NCBI RefSeq assembly: GCF_900094885.1 | Contig: NZ_FMBL01000002.1 | Location: 305,283-369,282, forward strand | Reading direction: 5' to 3' | Source of the DNA: Bifidobacterium commune | GTDB lineage: Bacteria > Actinomycetota > Actinomycetes > Actinomycetales > Bifidobacteriaceae | Length of the DNA stretch: 64,000 nt | Shown: positions 8,478-17,786 of the stretch, in pieces | Numbering within the stretch: position 1 is the first letter of the stretch | Layout: every line of letters begins with the position of its first letter | Position numbers and translations under genes: made by a program | The notes under the pieces: generated by a model | Told to the model about the DNA's origin: nothing | What the model saw: the letters and a program-made list of their open reading frames with translations, nothing else | Database searches by the model: none

Positions 8478-11429
8478 CTACTTAGCGGTTGATTTGTGAG
8501 TTGCGGTCTTCTTGGCGCTCGTCTTTCGCGCTGTTGTTTTAGTTGCTGGCGACTTACGCGTGCTGGTCTTGCCGGTTGTCGACTTGGTTGTCTTGGCCGA
8601 CTTGCGACCGCGCCGCTTTGTAGGGCCGGCGGCACGCTTCTCGGCAAGCAGCTGGAAGGCGGTGACCGGGTCGATGGACTCCGAGGTGTATTGCTTCGGC
8701 AACGTGCGGTTGGTCTCGCCATCGGTGATGTAGGCACCGTAGAAACCGTCCTTGATTGTCACGTTCTTGCCATTCTCCGGATCGGCACCCAGCTCGCGCA
8801 ACGGCGGTTTGGCCGCTCCCCTGCCGCGTCCACGACCGTACTTCGGCTGGGCGAACAGCTCCTTGGCCTTGTCCAGATCGACCGTGAAAATCTCGTCCTC
8901 GCTCGCCAGCGAACGGGTCTCCGATTTGCCATCGGCACCCGTCTTGGTGAGGTAAGGACCATAACGCCCGTTGCTCGCGGCAACCACAACTTCGCCAACC
9001 TCGCCAGTTTTCGTGTCGTTTTCCTCGTATTTACCGACCTCGCGGGGCAGACTCAGCAATTTCAACGCTTCGTCAAGCGTGACCGTGTCCGGGCTCATGG
9101 TCTTGAACAGGGACGCCATCTTGGGTTTTGGGACCTCAGATTTGGCGGTTTTCTTCGCTCGAGTTGTAGCGGCCTTTTCCGTTTTGGTCTTTTTGGCCGC
9201 ACCCGACTCCTTGGCACTTTCGTCATCCGCGGCAGCCTCAGGAGCCACCAATGCCACATACGGTCCGAACCGTCCATTGCGTACCTCGACAGTGCCGCCG
9301 GTCTGCGGATCCTGACCAAGTACACGCGGGCCGCCAGCATTGTTTTTAATCAGCTCGTGCCCGGCCTCGACAGTCAGTTCGTCAGGCGCCATCGTTTCGG
9401 GAATCGAGGCTCTCTTGGGATTGCCTTCGGCATCCAGATTCTTCGTATCCTCGAGATACGGGCCATAACGACCGACGCGAACCTGAAGCCCGTCGCCGAT
9501 CTCAATGGTGTTGATGGCGCGCGCATCAATATCGCCGAGCTGTTCCACCTGCTGCTGCAAGCCCTTGTGCACCTCGTCCTGCGACTGCGCAGCACCCTTC
9601 CCATCGCCAAAGTAGAACTGGGTAAGCCATTCCTTGCTGGTCTCCTTGCCCTGTGCAATCCTGTCGAGCCCATTCTCCATGTCGGCGGTGAACTGGTAGT
9701 CCACATATTTCGGGAAGTTGGTCTCAAGCAATTTGGTCACCGCGAAAGCAAGCCATGAAGGAATGAGCGCGCGGCCTCGTTCGTAGACATAACCGCGGTC
9801 GATGATGGTGGAGATGATGCTGGCATAGGTCGACGGACGGCCGATTTCCTTGGCTTCGAGTGTCTTGACCAGTGATGCCTCGGTATAACGGGCCGGAGGC
9901 TGGGTCTCATGACCGTCCGCACTGACTTCGCTTGCGTTGAACACTTCACCGGTTTTCATCGGCGGCAACGCTTCATTGTCGTCGGAATCACCTGATTTAG
10001 CGCTGGTCTTGCCGTCTTTGGCGGCGGTGCCGGAAGATGCGGAGGAGCCAGAACGCGACCAGTCCGAAGCCTTGAGGAATCCGGGGAACTCGATAACGGT
10101 GCCGGAAGCTTGGAAAATCGCCTCACCCTTGTCGCCTGTTGGCGCGGAGAGCCTGACCGTGGCGGTGGACCCGGTGGCATCGGCCATCTGCGACGCCAAT
10201 GTGCGCTGCCAAATCAAGGTGTACAGCTTGAGCTGATCAGGCGGGACTTTCGCGGCCAGTTCAGAAGGATCGTGGAACTTCGAGCCGGCGGGACGGATGC
10301 ATTCGTGCGCTTCCTGCGCACCAGCGGTTTTGGTAGCGTACTGCTTGGGCTTATCAGCCAGGTATTCCTTGCCGAAGTGCTCCGCAACGCACTTGCGGGC
10401 CGCACTGATGGCCTCCTGAGAAAGCGTCACCGAATCGGTACGCATGTAAGTGATATAGCCGTTTTCATAAAGACCTTGGGCGGCGCGCATCGTCTGACGC
10501 GAGCTCATCGAAAGCCTGTTGCCAGCGGCCTGCTGCATGGTCGAGGTGGTAAACGGCGGCACCGGACGACGACGATACGGTTTGGATTCCATCGACACGA
10601 CGGTGAACGGCGCATGTTCCAACGCCTGCGCGATGACTTCGGCCTGAGCTGCGTCAAGCTGGCACACGCCATCTTTCTGTGCAGCGGGAGTGAGGGCACC
10701 CGTGGAGGTGAAATCACGCGAATTGGCCAGACGCGATCCGCCTAAAGACACCATGCGCGACTTGAACGCAACATTCTCGCCCCGTGTATCAGGAGCGGCC
10801 AGTTCAGCAATAACGTCCCAATAGGGCGAGCGCACGAACGCCATACGTTCACGCTCGCGCTCGACAATCAGCCTGGTGGCGACGGACTGCACACGACCGG
10901 CCGAAAGACCGGGGCCCACCTTGCGCCAAAGCACCGGCGACAGCTCGTAGCCATAAAGCCTGTCGAGCACCCGTCGTGTCTCCTGGGCGTCGACCATGTT
11001 GGCATCCACATCGCGCGTCTTGCCGATGGCGGCCTTGATCGCTTCGGGTGTGATCTCGTGGAAGACCATGCGGTGCACGGGGACCTTGGGCTTAAGCGTC
11101 TGGACCAGATGCCAGGCGATCGCCTCTCCTTCGCGATCCTCATCAGTTGCGAGATACAGTTCGCTGGCGTTTTTCAGTGCGCTTTTCAGCTCGGCGACGG
11201 TTTTCTTCTTTGCTGGCCCCACAATGTAATAGGGATCGAAGCCGTCATTGATATCAACGCCGAAACGCCCGAACTTCTCCTTCTTGGAGGCGGGCACCTG
11301 GCTGGGTTGCGCCAGATCGCGGATATGGCCGACGGAGGCCTTGACCGTGTAATCCTTACCAAGGTACCCGCCTATTTTCTTCGCCTTGGTGGGAGACTCC
11401 ACGATGACGAGTTTCTTACCTGTCGCCAT
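8478..11429 (-). CDS. topA: DNA topoisomerase I
   Basis: 983 residues of type IA topoisomerase, which relaxes negative supercoils by transient single-strand cleavage. The TOPRIM domain starts KKLVIVESPTKAKKIGGYLG and carries the acidic motif ATDEDREGEAIAW (residues 95-107). The catalytic tyrosine is Tyr328 in GYITYMRTDS. The C-terminus has no zinc-finger cysteines. It has repeated GRYGPYL-type modules (VRVGRYGPYL, RNGRFGPYV, SNGRYGPYL, KDGFYGAYI) and a Lys/Ala/Thr-rich tail, as in actinobacterial TopA, where basic tails aid processivity. A hairpin terminator follows closely, so tmk probably has its own promoter. Confidence 0.97.
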   Translation of the reverse strand: MATGKKLVIVESPTKAKKIGGYLGKDYTVKASVGHIRDLAQPSQVPASKKEKFGRFGVDINDGFDPYYIVGPAKKKTVAELKSALKNASELYLATDEDREGEAIAWHLVQTLKPKVPVHRMVFHEITPEAIKAAIGKTRDVDANMVDAQETRRVLDRLYGYELSPVLWRKVGPGLSAGRVQSVATRLIVERERERMAFVRSPYWDVIAELAAPDTRGENVAFKSRMVSLGGSRLANSRDFTSTGALTPAAQKDGVCQLDAAQAEVIAQALEHAPFTVVSMESKPYRRRPVPPFTTSTMQQAAGNRLSMSSRQTMRAAQGLYENGYITYMRTDSVTLSQEAISAARKCVAEHFGKEYLADKPKQYATKTAGAQEAHECIRPAGSKFHDPSELAAKVPPDQLKLYTLIWQRTLASQMADATGSTATVRLSAPTGDKGEAIFQASGTVIEFPGFLKASDWSRSGSSASSGTAAKDGKTSAKSGDSDDNEALPPMKTGEVFNASEVSADGHETQPPARYTEASLVKTLEAKEIGRPSTYASIISTIIDRGYVYERGRALIPSWLAFAVTKLLETNFPKYVDYQFTADMENGLDRIAQGKETSKEWLTQFYFGDGKGAAQSQDEVHKGLQQQVEQLGDIDARAINTIEIGDGLQVRVGRYGPYLEDTKNLDAEGNPKRASIPETMAPDELTVEAGHELIKNNAGGPRVLGQDPQTGGTVEVRNGRFGPYVALVAPEAAADDESAKESGAAKKTKTEKAATTRAKKTAKSEVPKPKMASLFKTMSPDTVTLDEALKLLSLPREVGKYEENDTKTGEVGEVVVAASNGRYGPYLTKTGADGKSETRSLASEDEIFTVDLDKAKELFAQPKYGRGRGRGAAKPPLRELGADPENGKNVTIKDGFYGAYITDGETNRTLPKQYTSESIDPVTAFQLLAEKRAAGPTKRRGRKSAKTTKSTTGKTSTRKSPATKTTARKTSAKKTATHKSTAK

Positions 11430-11702
11430 AACCGCTCCTTCACGTTCTAGAAGTTACATTCGCCACATACCCACCCATCACAGCATACAGCGAAATATCA
11501 GTGTAGCGCGCAACGCGACATACTGTAATGGCGCAGCAGAGCAACACTGTATCAAGGGCTACCATATCGCGTGGAACGTCCATAACGACTTGTTCGGCAT
11601 CAACGCGAGTTGCATGGTTGACGGCAGCCGAAACGCGCCAACGAGGTTCAAAGTCTACGAAAAACGTTCTGCCCGTTTTCTCAGGAATATGACAGTGACC
11701 TT

Positions 11703-13196
11703 ATGCTGGCATCGCCCCATGAACACCGTTACAATGACAATCGCAACACATCAGACAAGCATGAAAGCACTTTGAGCATTACCACAGTGAGCGAAAAAAC
11801 TTCAGCGTCCGACATCGACCGAGACACCCCTACAGCCGACAACACGCCGACCTACGACAGCACCGAACGCAAACGCGTCACCCGGCAGATTCTTTCGTTG
11901 GCCATCCCAACGTTCGGGCAGCTCATTGCGGACCCGCTTTTCGTGCTTATCGACACGGCCATCGTCGGCCATATCGGCGATAGCGCACTGGCCGGGCTTT
12001 CAATCGGATCCACGGTTCTGCTCACCGTCGCCGGACTTTGCAACTTCCTTGCCTACGGCACCACCTCACGCGTGGGACAGCTCATGGGAGCCGGACGTAA
12101 GCGGGAAGGGTTGGAAACCGGGGTTGACGGACTGTGGCTTGCACTGATCATCGGCACGGTTATTTCCGTGGCTCTCTTTGTTACAGCGCGGCCGTTGTGT
12201 GCCCTGATGGGGGCACACAACGAAGTGCCCGACAATGCCGCAATCTATCTGCAGGCCGTTATTTTCGGGCTTCCGGGGATGCTGCTGGTGTATGCGGCCA
12301 ACGGAATTTTCCGCGGACTCAAGAAGGTACGCGTCACTTTGATCGCCGCGGCTCTCGGAGCTGCACTGAATACCGCGCTTGATTTCCTCTTCGTTTTCGG
12401 GCTTGACATGGGCGTGGTGGGATCTGGTCTCGCAACCTTCATCGCACAATGGTTTATGGGCCTCTACCTTGTTATCCCCGCACTGAAATGGTCGCACGAA
12501 GCCGGTGCATCCTTGGCACCAAGACTCTCGGGCATCACCGAAACGGCCGCCGATGGGTTGCCGTTGTTCGTGCGAACCTTGGCACTGCGCATCTGTCTGG
12601 TGGCCACGGTGGTGCTTGCCACACATATGGGAACGCAGGTGCTTGCCGCTTATCAGGCGGTTAATTCGAACTGGAATTTTGTGGTGAACATGCTCGACGC
12701 CATCGGTATTTCAGGTCAGGCGCTTGTAGCCACCGAAATCGGTGCAAAACGCTACGGACGCGCCAAGGAAATGACACGCATCTCAGCAAAAGCCGGACTA
12801 TACAGCGGCATCGGCATTGGGATCGCGCTTGTTTGCTTCGGGTTTATCGCAGCCCCAATGTTCAGCCCAAATACCGACATCCAGCATCTGATTGCCATAG
12901 GCACCATCGTCGTTGCCATCTTCCTACCGCTTTCGGGGTGGATGTGGGCGCTTGATGGCATTCTCATCGGCGCGGGCGACTACCGCTATCTGGCAGGCAC
13001 CTGCTCAATCGTAACGCTCGTTTACCTACCGCTGGTTCTGCTGCTTAATGCCATCGACACAACCTACAACCTCAGCGCCGCAACCCGCATGGTGCTGCTC
13101 TGGGCCGTGTTCGACATCGTCTTCATCGGCGGCCGCAGCATCTTCAACGGTCTTCGCGCCTACGGCGACAAGTGGTTCATGGAGCACCACAACTAA
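11703..13196 (+). CDS. MATE-family efflux protein (DinF-like)
   Basis: 497 residues with about twelve membrane segments and the MatE duplication. The first half starts near QILSLAIPTFGQLIADPLFV and LIDTAIVGHIG, with GTTSRVGQLMGAGRK; the second half has HMGTQVLAAYQAVNSNW and ISGQALVATEIGAKRYGRAK. These multidrug/metabolite exporters use a Na+ or H+ gradient. The start is uncertain: the first ATG (11703) has only a weak RBS, and the family alignment would allow starting as late as residue ~25. A hipB-like gene begins 20 nt downstream on the same strand. Confidence 0.92.
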   Translation: MLASPHEHRYNDNRNTSDKHESTLSITTVSEKTSASDIDRDTPTADNTPTYDSTERKRVTRQILSLAIPTFGQLIADPLFVLIDTAIVGHIGDSALAGLSIGSTVLLTVAGLCNFLAYGTTSRVGQLMGAGRKREGLETGVDGLWLALIIGTVISVALFVTARPLCALMGAHNEVPDNAAIYLQAVIFGLPGMLLVYAANGIFRGLKKVRVTLIAAALGAALNTALDFLFVFGLDMGVVGSGLATFIAQWFMGLYLVIPALKWSHEAGASLAPRLSGITETAADGLPLFVRTLALRICLVATVVLATHMGTQVLAAYQAVNSNWNFVVNMLDAIGISGQALVATEIGAKRYGRAKEMTRISAKAGLYSGIGIGIALVCFGFIAAPMFSPNTDIQHLIAIGTIVVAIFLPLSGWMWALDGILIGAGDYRYLAGTCSIVTLVYLPLVLLLNAIDTTYNLSAATRMVLLWAVFDIVFIGGRSIFNGLRAYGDKWFMEHHN

Positions 13197-13215
13197 GCCA
13201 CACTTACGCGCCTGC

Positions 13216-13542
13216 ATGCGTAAGTTCACAACTCCGGTTCAGAGCGTACAACAGCTTTCCATCAATATTCACGATGCCCGAAAAGCGGCAGGCCTAAGCC
13301 AAGAGGAACTGGCGAACGAAACAGGACTATCACGCTCATGGATCAATCGTCTAGAAACCGGAAAAATCACGAACCCCGATTTTAACGATATCCTGTCTGT
13401 TTACAAAGTCCTACATATATCCGACACCATTGCCTATGATGCCCCAGAGCCCGAATCTCGAAACGATAAGCCCGTCGAACGGACAATAGCAGCGCATACT
13501 CAAGCTATTGACCAAATAAGCAAATTAACCACCCCCTTTTAA
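13216..13542 (+). CDS. hipB: HipB-like XRE-family antitoxin/repressor
   Basis: 108 residues from ATG at 13216. INIHDARKAAGLSQEELANE, then TGLSRSWINRLETGKI is a classic XRE helix-turn-helix, ending LTTPF. The same frame is open further upstream inside the MATE gene, but that stretch lacks similarity and was excluded. In hipBA modules HipB neutralises and represses the HipA kinase. Here the downstream hipA is broken, so this protein may persist as an orphan regulator. A 36-codon frame at 13608 resembles the Gln/Ser-rich tail of longer HipB proteins, so this copy may be C-terminally truncated. Confidence 0.75.
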   Translation: MRKFTTPVQSVQQLSINIHDARKAAGLSQEELANETGLSRSWINRLETGKITNPDFNDILSVYKVLHISDTIAYDAPEPESRNDKPVERTIAAHTQAIDQISKLTTPF

Positions 13543-13607
13543 GGGAAGCGGCGATCCCGAGTTCTATTTTGAAAAGTCTGCCCCTGCCCCCGGAAATTCA
13601 GTCATCC

Positions 13608-13718
13608 ATGAATATCATCTTGAAAACATTCAAACAAGCAGCTGACGAAACTCAACAGCGGGCCCAGCAAATAGACAATTCAAGCTCCGATCAATCTCAT
13701 CTACGTCGAAAGGAATAG
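13608..13718 (+). pseudogene. Short frame, possible detached hipB tail
   Basis: 36 codons: MNIILKTFKQAADETQQRAQ, then QIDNSSSDQSHLRRKE. It is hydrophilic and alpha-helical in character, and ends one base before the hipA ATG with AAAGGAATAG supplying that gene's RBS. The position, spacing and composition suit the C-terminus of a longer hipB whose middle was shifted or deleted; it could also be a tiny independent peptide. Confidence 0.35.
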
Positions 13719-13719
13719 C

Positions 13720-14071
13720 ATGCAAGCCAAGGAGCTTCACGTTTTCCTAGAGGGTCAGCGCATCGGCATACTCCATGAAGACGCAAAAGGACACCATAGC
13801 TTCATATACAGCGAATCGGTCGGCACTGCGCAGCTGTCGCTTTCACTGAAACGCCGGCCTTATCGCGGGCCTGCTGCGTCACTATGCCGAGATTCTCCCG
13901 GACGCGTTCAACGACACCGCCAAAACCGCCCTTGCGGAGGTTTCTCATCTCAAGATTTCACGACAATCGTTGCGAACACCCAACGGCAGCAGCGCACAAA
14001 GCCGCAAGGAACTGGTCAATCGCATCGCCGCAGGCATCAATCGCCGGTGTGACACCGTGCTTGACTGGTGA
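13720..14071 (+). pseudogene. hipA: Collapsed hipA kinase gene
   Basis: The first ~45 codons (MQAKELHVFLEGQRIGILHE, then SFIYSESVGTAQLSLSLKRR) match the N-terminal beta-domain of HipA toxins. At about 13849 the frame shifts +1 into GLIAGLLRHYAEILPDAFND and on to an ending at TGA 14069-14071, which reads like the C-terminal end of the protein. The ~300-residue kinase core, with the ATP-binding and catalytic aspartates, is absent, so no Ser/Thr kinase activity is possible. The RBS GAAAGGAA is still in place. Confidence 0.65.
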
Positions 14072-14107
14072 CTCCACGCAGTCACATCCGGCAATACGTG
14101 TTGGCGG

Positions 14108-15955
14108 CTACTTGCTGCACTGGATGCGATAGAGGGCCCAGTCTTTGGCATATGGGCCATAAGAACTGAAATCCTTGACCTTGATGAGCACGCCGGACGC
14201 GACATAGCCATCGATAAGATCCTGCCGATGGAACGGATCGTATTGCTGGCGGAACGTGAACATTTGCAGGCTCGGGGCCTGTGGGCCCATCGAGAGGAAG
14301 TACTTCGGCGTCGATCCGTCGATCGGGCACGCGGTCCCGCTGAGTTCCACCGGGAGACCGGAATTGAACGCGCTTTCAGTGGCTGTGAAGACTGCACCGT
14401 CTTTTTCGTGCATCGCATTGTAGATCGGGAACAGCATGTTCGCGTCAAAAATGGCCGAGCCGTACATGGAACCGTTGAGCGGGTCCGAGATGATCAGCGC
14501 GTCGGTGCCTGTGATGGCAACGGTCTGGCGCAGCACGTCGTACTTGGCTGGCGTGAGCTGCTCGTCCTCCGGTTTGCCGCTCAATGTCATATTCGCTGCC
14601 ACACCGCTTCCAAGCGTCTCCCGCGTCGTATTGCCGAACTGACAGGCGACCACAAGGGCTGCAAGCACTACGACCGCAACGCTTCTGGCACCGAAACAGC
14701 GAACCGAGCGGGCAGCATTTTGCCTGTCAACCTGTTCTTCTCGACCACCCAAAGAATCGGCCGCACACACCGCGAAGACCAGCAACGGAATAATGCCGAA
14801 CGGAATCATCGTCAGAGGCCTTGTTTCGGCACGATACCACGCACCGGCCACGATGTTGGGGAACCAGCCGGTCAGCGAGGTCGAGCAGACATAGACCAGA
14901 GCGACCAGCAGGAACGCCAGTATGAGCGAGGCCGCATCTTTGGCCATTCCGCTGTCGGCAGTGCGACCCGAACGTCTCGACTTGAAGAACACGACAATGA
15001 GCGCAACTGCGACAAACAGCGCGACGATAACTGCCACAGCCATGAACCAGCCGGACGGACCGCCGACATTATCCGTTATCAGCACGCGCAAGGCATCCGG
15101 CACGGTCCGGTTGGGAACGTAGGTGTGGAACCAACTGGACGGATCAAGATAGCGCGACGAATGGTAATGCCCGGTCATGTAGAAGAAGAAGGCAACACAG
15201 CAGACCGCCACAGCTGCAAACGCTCCGAGAATGAGTTTCCACGGCAGCCGGAGCAGGATGAATGGAACCATCAGAAGCAGCCACGTAAAGGCGATACGCG
15301 GGTGCGCAAAAACACAGAGCAAACCCAGAAGCACAGCGACAATCACCCAACGGACGATGTGGGAGCGTTGCGCGATGGCATCGAAAAGACGCAACGTCGC
15401 ATAAAGCCAGAAAGGCAAAAGCGTTGTGGCCAAACCGAATGCTATGAGCGGGCCTGAAGCGAGCATCTGGAAGGGATGGCTGGCCGAAGCGACGGCGAGC
15501 GAAGGAACAATGAGCATCATGGCACACGAGAACGGCCTGCGAGCGCATGTACCATCAATCCTGCGGGTCCAATAACTGGCCCACAGCGCCACACCGGCCG
15601 GCCACACCAAGCCGGACGTGAACAACCAGACGAGGTTGAATGCCGTGTAGATATTGACATTGATGCCAAGGAACTGCCCTACGGCAATGATAGCGGCGGC
15701 AGCCAGGTGGAACATGGGCGGATAGTAGGTGTTGTTGGGCCACAGATGTGTCGCCGCGCCAACGCCCTCGCGAAGAATCCTGCGAATGAAGTAATAGTGG
15801 GCAGGTGCGTCGACCTCCTGCAACGGCAGACTCCACGCATCCGCAGTCTGCGGGAACCACGCCAGTACGATACCGAATGCGGCGAGCACGCCAACCCCGG
15901 CACACAACGGCAGCATCATAGCGTTCAGACGACGTTTCCATGTTGTATTCATCAC
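14108..15955 (-). CDS. Large polytopic membrane protein (DUF6541-like)
   Basis: 615 residues with around ten hydrophobic segments. One short N-terminal membrane segment (LPLCAGVGVLAAFGIVLAW) precedes an extracytoplasmic loop with VDAPAHYYFIRRILREG and NTYYPPMFHLAAAAII, followed by many membrane helices and a ~200-residue C-terminal soluble part (TDALIISDPLNGSMYGSAIF). This architecture recalls GT-C glycosyltransferases and the DUF6541 family seen in actinobacteria, possibly involved in cell-surface glycan assembly. The family name is my recollection, not a search. It is convergent with the hipA remnant. Confidence 0.7.
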   Translation of the reverse strand: MMNTTWKRRLNAMMLPLCAGVGVLAAFGIVLAWFPQTADAWSLPLQEVDAPAHYYFIRRILREGVGAATHLWPNNTYYPPMFHLAAAAIIAVGQFLGINVNIYTAFNLVWLFTSGLVWPAGVALWASYWTRRIDGTCARRPFSCAMMLIVPSLAVASASHPFQMLASGPLIAFGLATTLLPFWLYATLRLFDAIAQRSHIVRWVIVAVLLGLLCVFAHPRIAFTWLLLMVPFILLRLPWKLILGAFAAVAVCCVAFFFYMTGHYHSSRYLDPSSWFHTYVPNRTVPDALRVLITDNVGGPSGWFMAVAVIVALFVAVALIVVFFKSRRSGRTADSGMAKDAASLILAFLLVALVYVCSTSLTGWFPNIVAGAWYRAETRPLTMIPFGIIPLLVFAVCAADSLGGREEQVDRQNAARSVRCFGARSVAVVVLAALVVACQFGNTTRETLGSGVAANMTLSGKPEDEQLTPAKYDVLRQTVAITGTDALIISDPLNGSMYGSAIFDANMLFPIYNAMHEKDGAVFTATESAFNSGLPVELSGTACPIDGSTPKYFLSMGPQAPSLQMFTFRQQYDPFHRQDLIDGYVASGVLIKVKDFSSYGPYAKDWALYRIQCSK

Positions 15956-16340
15956 GCGATCATCCTACCTTTCATCGGTCGGGCACGGCCAGTATATGCT
16001 CCGATCGCATACCAAATCGACAACATATCCTACGGATTCACGTCGTCCGTGAATTGAAGAAAACACGCGATACAACGAAGCGCAACGATTATGTGACATC
16101 GCTGCGAATTACGAATCATTGCACACAAAACCGAAGCTCTCAGGAAATTTTTAACCTATCTTCAGGTTTTATCCTCCCAAATTAAGCCCTACAACATATA
16201 CTTGAACCTGTTACTCATGCCGCGGCCCAGCGTCGAAGGCTACGCAGGCTACAAACGGCGGGGAAACAGTGGTGCCCCATCACGCGCTTGGCAAATGATT
16301 CCAAGCGACGCTCTAGCGGGCCTGAATGCAGGAGAAATGT
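15956..16340. other. Intergenic region between divergent genes
   Basis: 385 nt between the membrane-protein start (minus) and the permease start (plus). It is relatively A+T-rich around 16140-16200 and probably carries both promoters. I see no RNA gene, conserved frame or clear operator. AGGAG at 16330-16334 is the RBS of the downstream permease. Confidence 0.6.
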
Positions 16341-17786
16341 ATGTTTGTGCTCACCAATGCTTGGTCAACAACGATACGCCACAAATGGCGGAGCATGATG
16401 CTCCTACTTGTCTGCGTGCTCATGACGTTCGGCGCGGTATTCACCACGGCCGTCGCCGCAGCGAGTGACAAAGCGCACAGCGATGATTACCAGGCACAGG
16501 CCCCGATAGCCGTCGTCAGACCGACCACACAGATGAAAGCCAAGCTCAAAGGCGACGACCCCGCAACCGTCAAGAAATATCTTGGTTTAGAGCAATACAA
16601 TACATATGCAACGTCAGCGCAGCAGATCGCCGCTCAACAGCAAAGCCCGTTCACCATAAGCGCTTCTCTGCCGATGCGTCAGACCGACACAACCAAGGCC
16701 ATCGCAGGCAAACATGACGAAAGCGCCGATAAAACCGGCGGGGAAATCCTCCTGCAGAGCCTTTACGACGACAGCAGCGTCGAAATCAACGCCATGGGCA
16801 AGTTCAAAATAGTTGAAGGCAAAGCGCTCGACTACGAATCCAAGGACAGCGAAAACGCGTTGGTCTCGAAGGTCTTCGCCAAACAGAACAAGCTGCGTGT
16901 CGGCGATACCTTCAAGCTCGGCAGCACCACGGACGGCAAAACCACCTACGAGTTCAAGGTACGCGGCATTTACACCTATACCGACCCAGTGCCGGAGGGC
17001 AACGGCGATGACGCACGACTTGCCAAAGACAACCGCAACAACGCCGTTTACACGGGACCTGCCGCCTTCAGCGACAACAATCTGCTCGTCGAAAATCCCG
17101 AAGGATGGACGACCCCGCACTTCGATGTGGGCTTCAAATTCGAAAACGCCGACCAATATCAAAGCTTCGTCAAGACCGTCAAGGACCTGAAGATGCCGAA
17201 AGGCTACGAAGTCAGCTCCCCGAACCTCGATCGATACAACGCCTCCCTCAAACCGTTGGACAAACTCAATGCGACGACGAACAAATTGCGCATCGCATCC
17301 TACATCGGCGGCGGGGTCATTCTGCTTATGCTCACCGTGCTCGCACTGATGCATCGAGACGACGAAATCAGGATGGATATGATCATCGGAGTGACCCGTG
17401 GCCGCATAGGCTGGCAATTCTTCCTGGAAACGCTAATACCCATTATCCCCGGTCTCATCGTTGGCGCAGTGACCGGAGCGTTGTGCGCCAAGCCTCTCGG
17501 AGGGGCACTTGCCGACGGATTTGCGACACCGGCCGTGAGCGGCTGCTGGATGGCAATGTGGCACTGCATTGAAATCGTTGTGGCACTGGCGCTTATTGCA
17601 TTCCTGAGGGCAGCGCTGTCGAGTTCCTCAAGGATTTTCGACGCAAGAACCGATGCCGGCAGCGAGACCGAAGCAGATAACGGTTCCGGTTCTGGCGCCA
17701 CTTCGAAGGACGACGACGAGCAGCAGAACCATGACGATCGCCCCAACAGCGACACGCCGGAAGACGATACGGAGGCTCAGGCATGA
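16341..17786 (+). CDS. FtsX/MacB-like permease with acidic C-terminal tail
   Basis: 481 residues. An ATG at 16326 is in frame, but AGGAG at 16330-16334 favours 16341 (MFVLTNAWSTTIRHKWRS). One N-terminal helix (MMLLLVCVLMTFGAVFTTAV) precedes a ~270-residue extracytoplasmic domain. Three helices follow (YIGGGVILLMLTVLALM; LIPIIPGLIVGAVTGAL; CIEIVVALALIAFL), the type VII ABC topology of MacB/FtsX. A cytosolic tail rich in Asp/Glu/Ser/Asn follows. The stop overlaps the next gene's ATG by 4 nt, so the two proteins are surely made together. That partner has a degenerate ATPase domain, so the pair may act as a mechanical or regulatory module and not as an active transporter. Confidence 0.75.
   Translation: MFVLTNAWSTTIRHKWRSMMLLLVCVLMTFGAVFTTAVAAASDKAHSDDYQAQAPIAVVRPTTQMKAKLKGDDPATVKKYLGLEQYNTYATSAQQIAAQQQSPFTISASLPMRQTDTTKAIAGKHDESADKTGGEILLQSLYDDSSVEINAMGKFKIVEGKALDYESKDSENALVSKVFAKQNKLRVGDTFKLGSTTDGKTTYEFKVRGIYTYTDPVPEGNGDDARLAKDNRNNAVYTGPAAFSDNNLLVENPEGWTTPHFDVGFKFENADQYQSFVKTVKDLKMPKGYEVSSPNLDRYNASLKPLDKLNATTNKLRIASYIGGGVILLMLTVLALMHRDDEIRMDMIIGVTRGRIGWQFFLETLIPIIPGLIVGAVTGALCAKPLGGALADGFATPAVSGCWMAMWHCIEIVVALALIAFLRAALSSSSRIFDARTDAGSETEADNGSGSGATSKDDDEQQNHDDRPNSDTPEDDTEAQA

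Noticed and set aside
14108..15955. The large membrane protein as an oligosaccharyltransferase (PMT/STT3)
   Set aside because: It has a GT-C-like layout, but the catalytic DD/DE motif of these families could not be identified, so only the general family is given.
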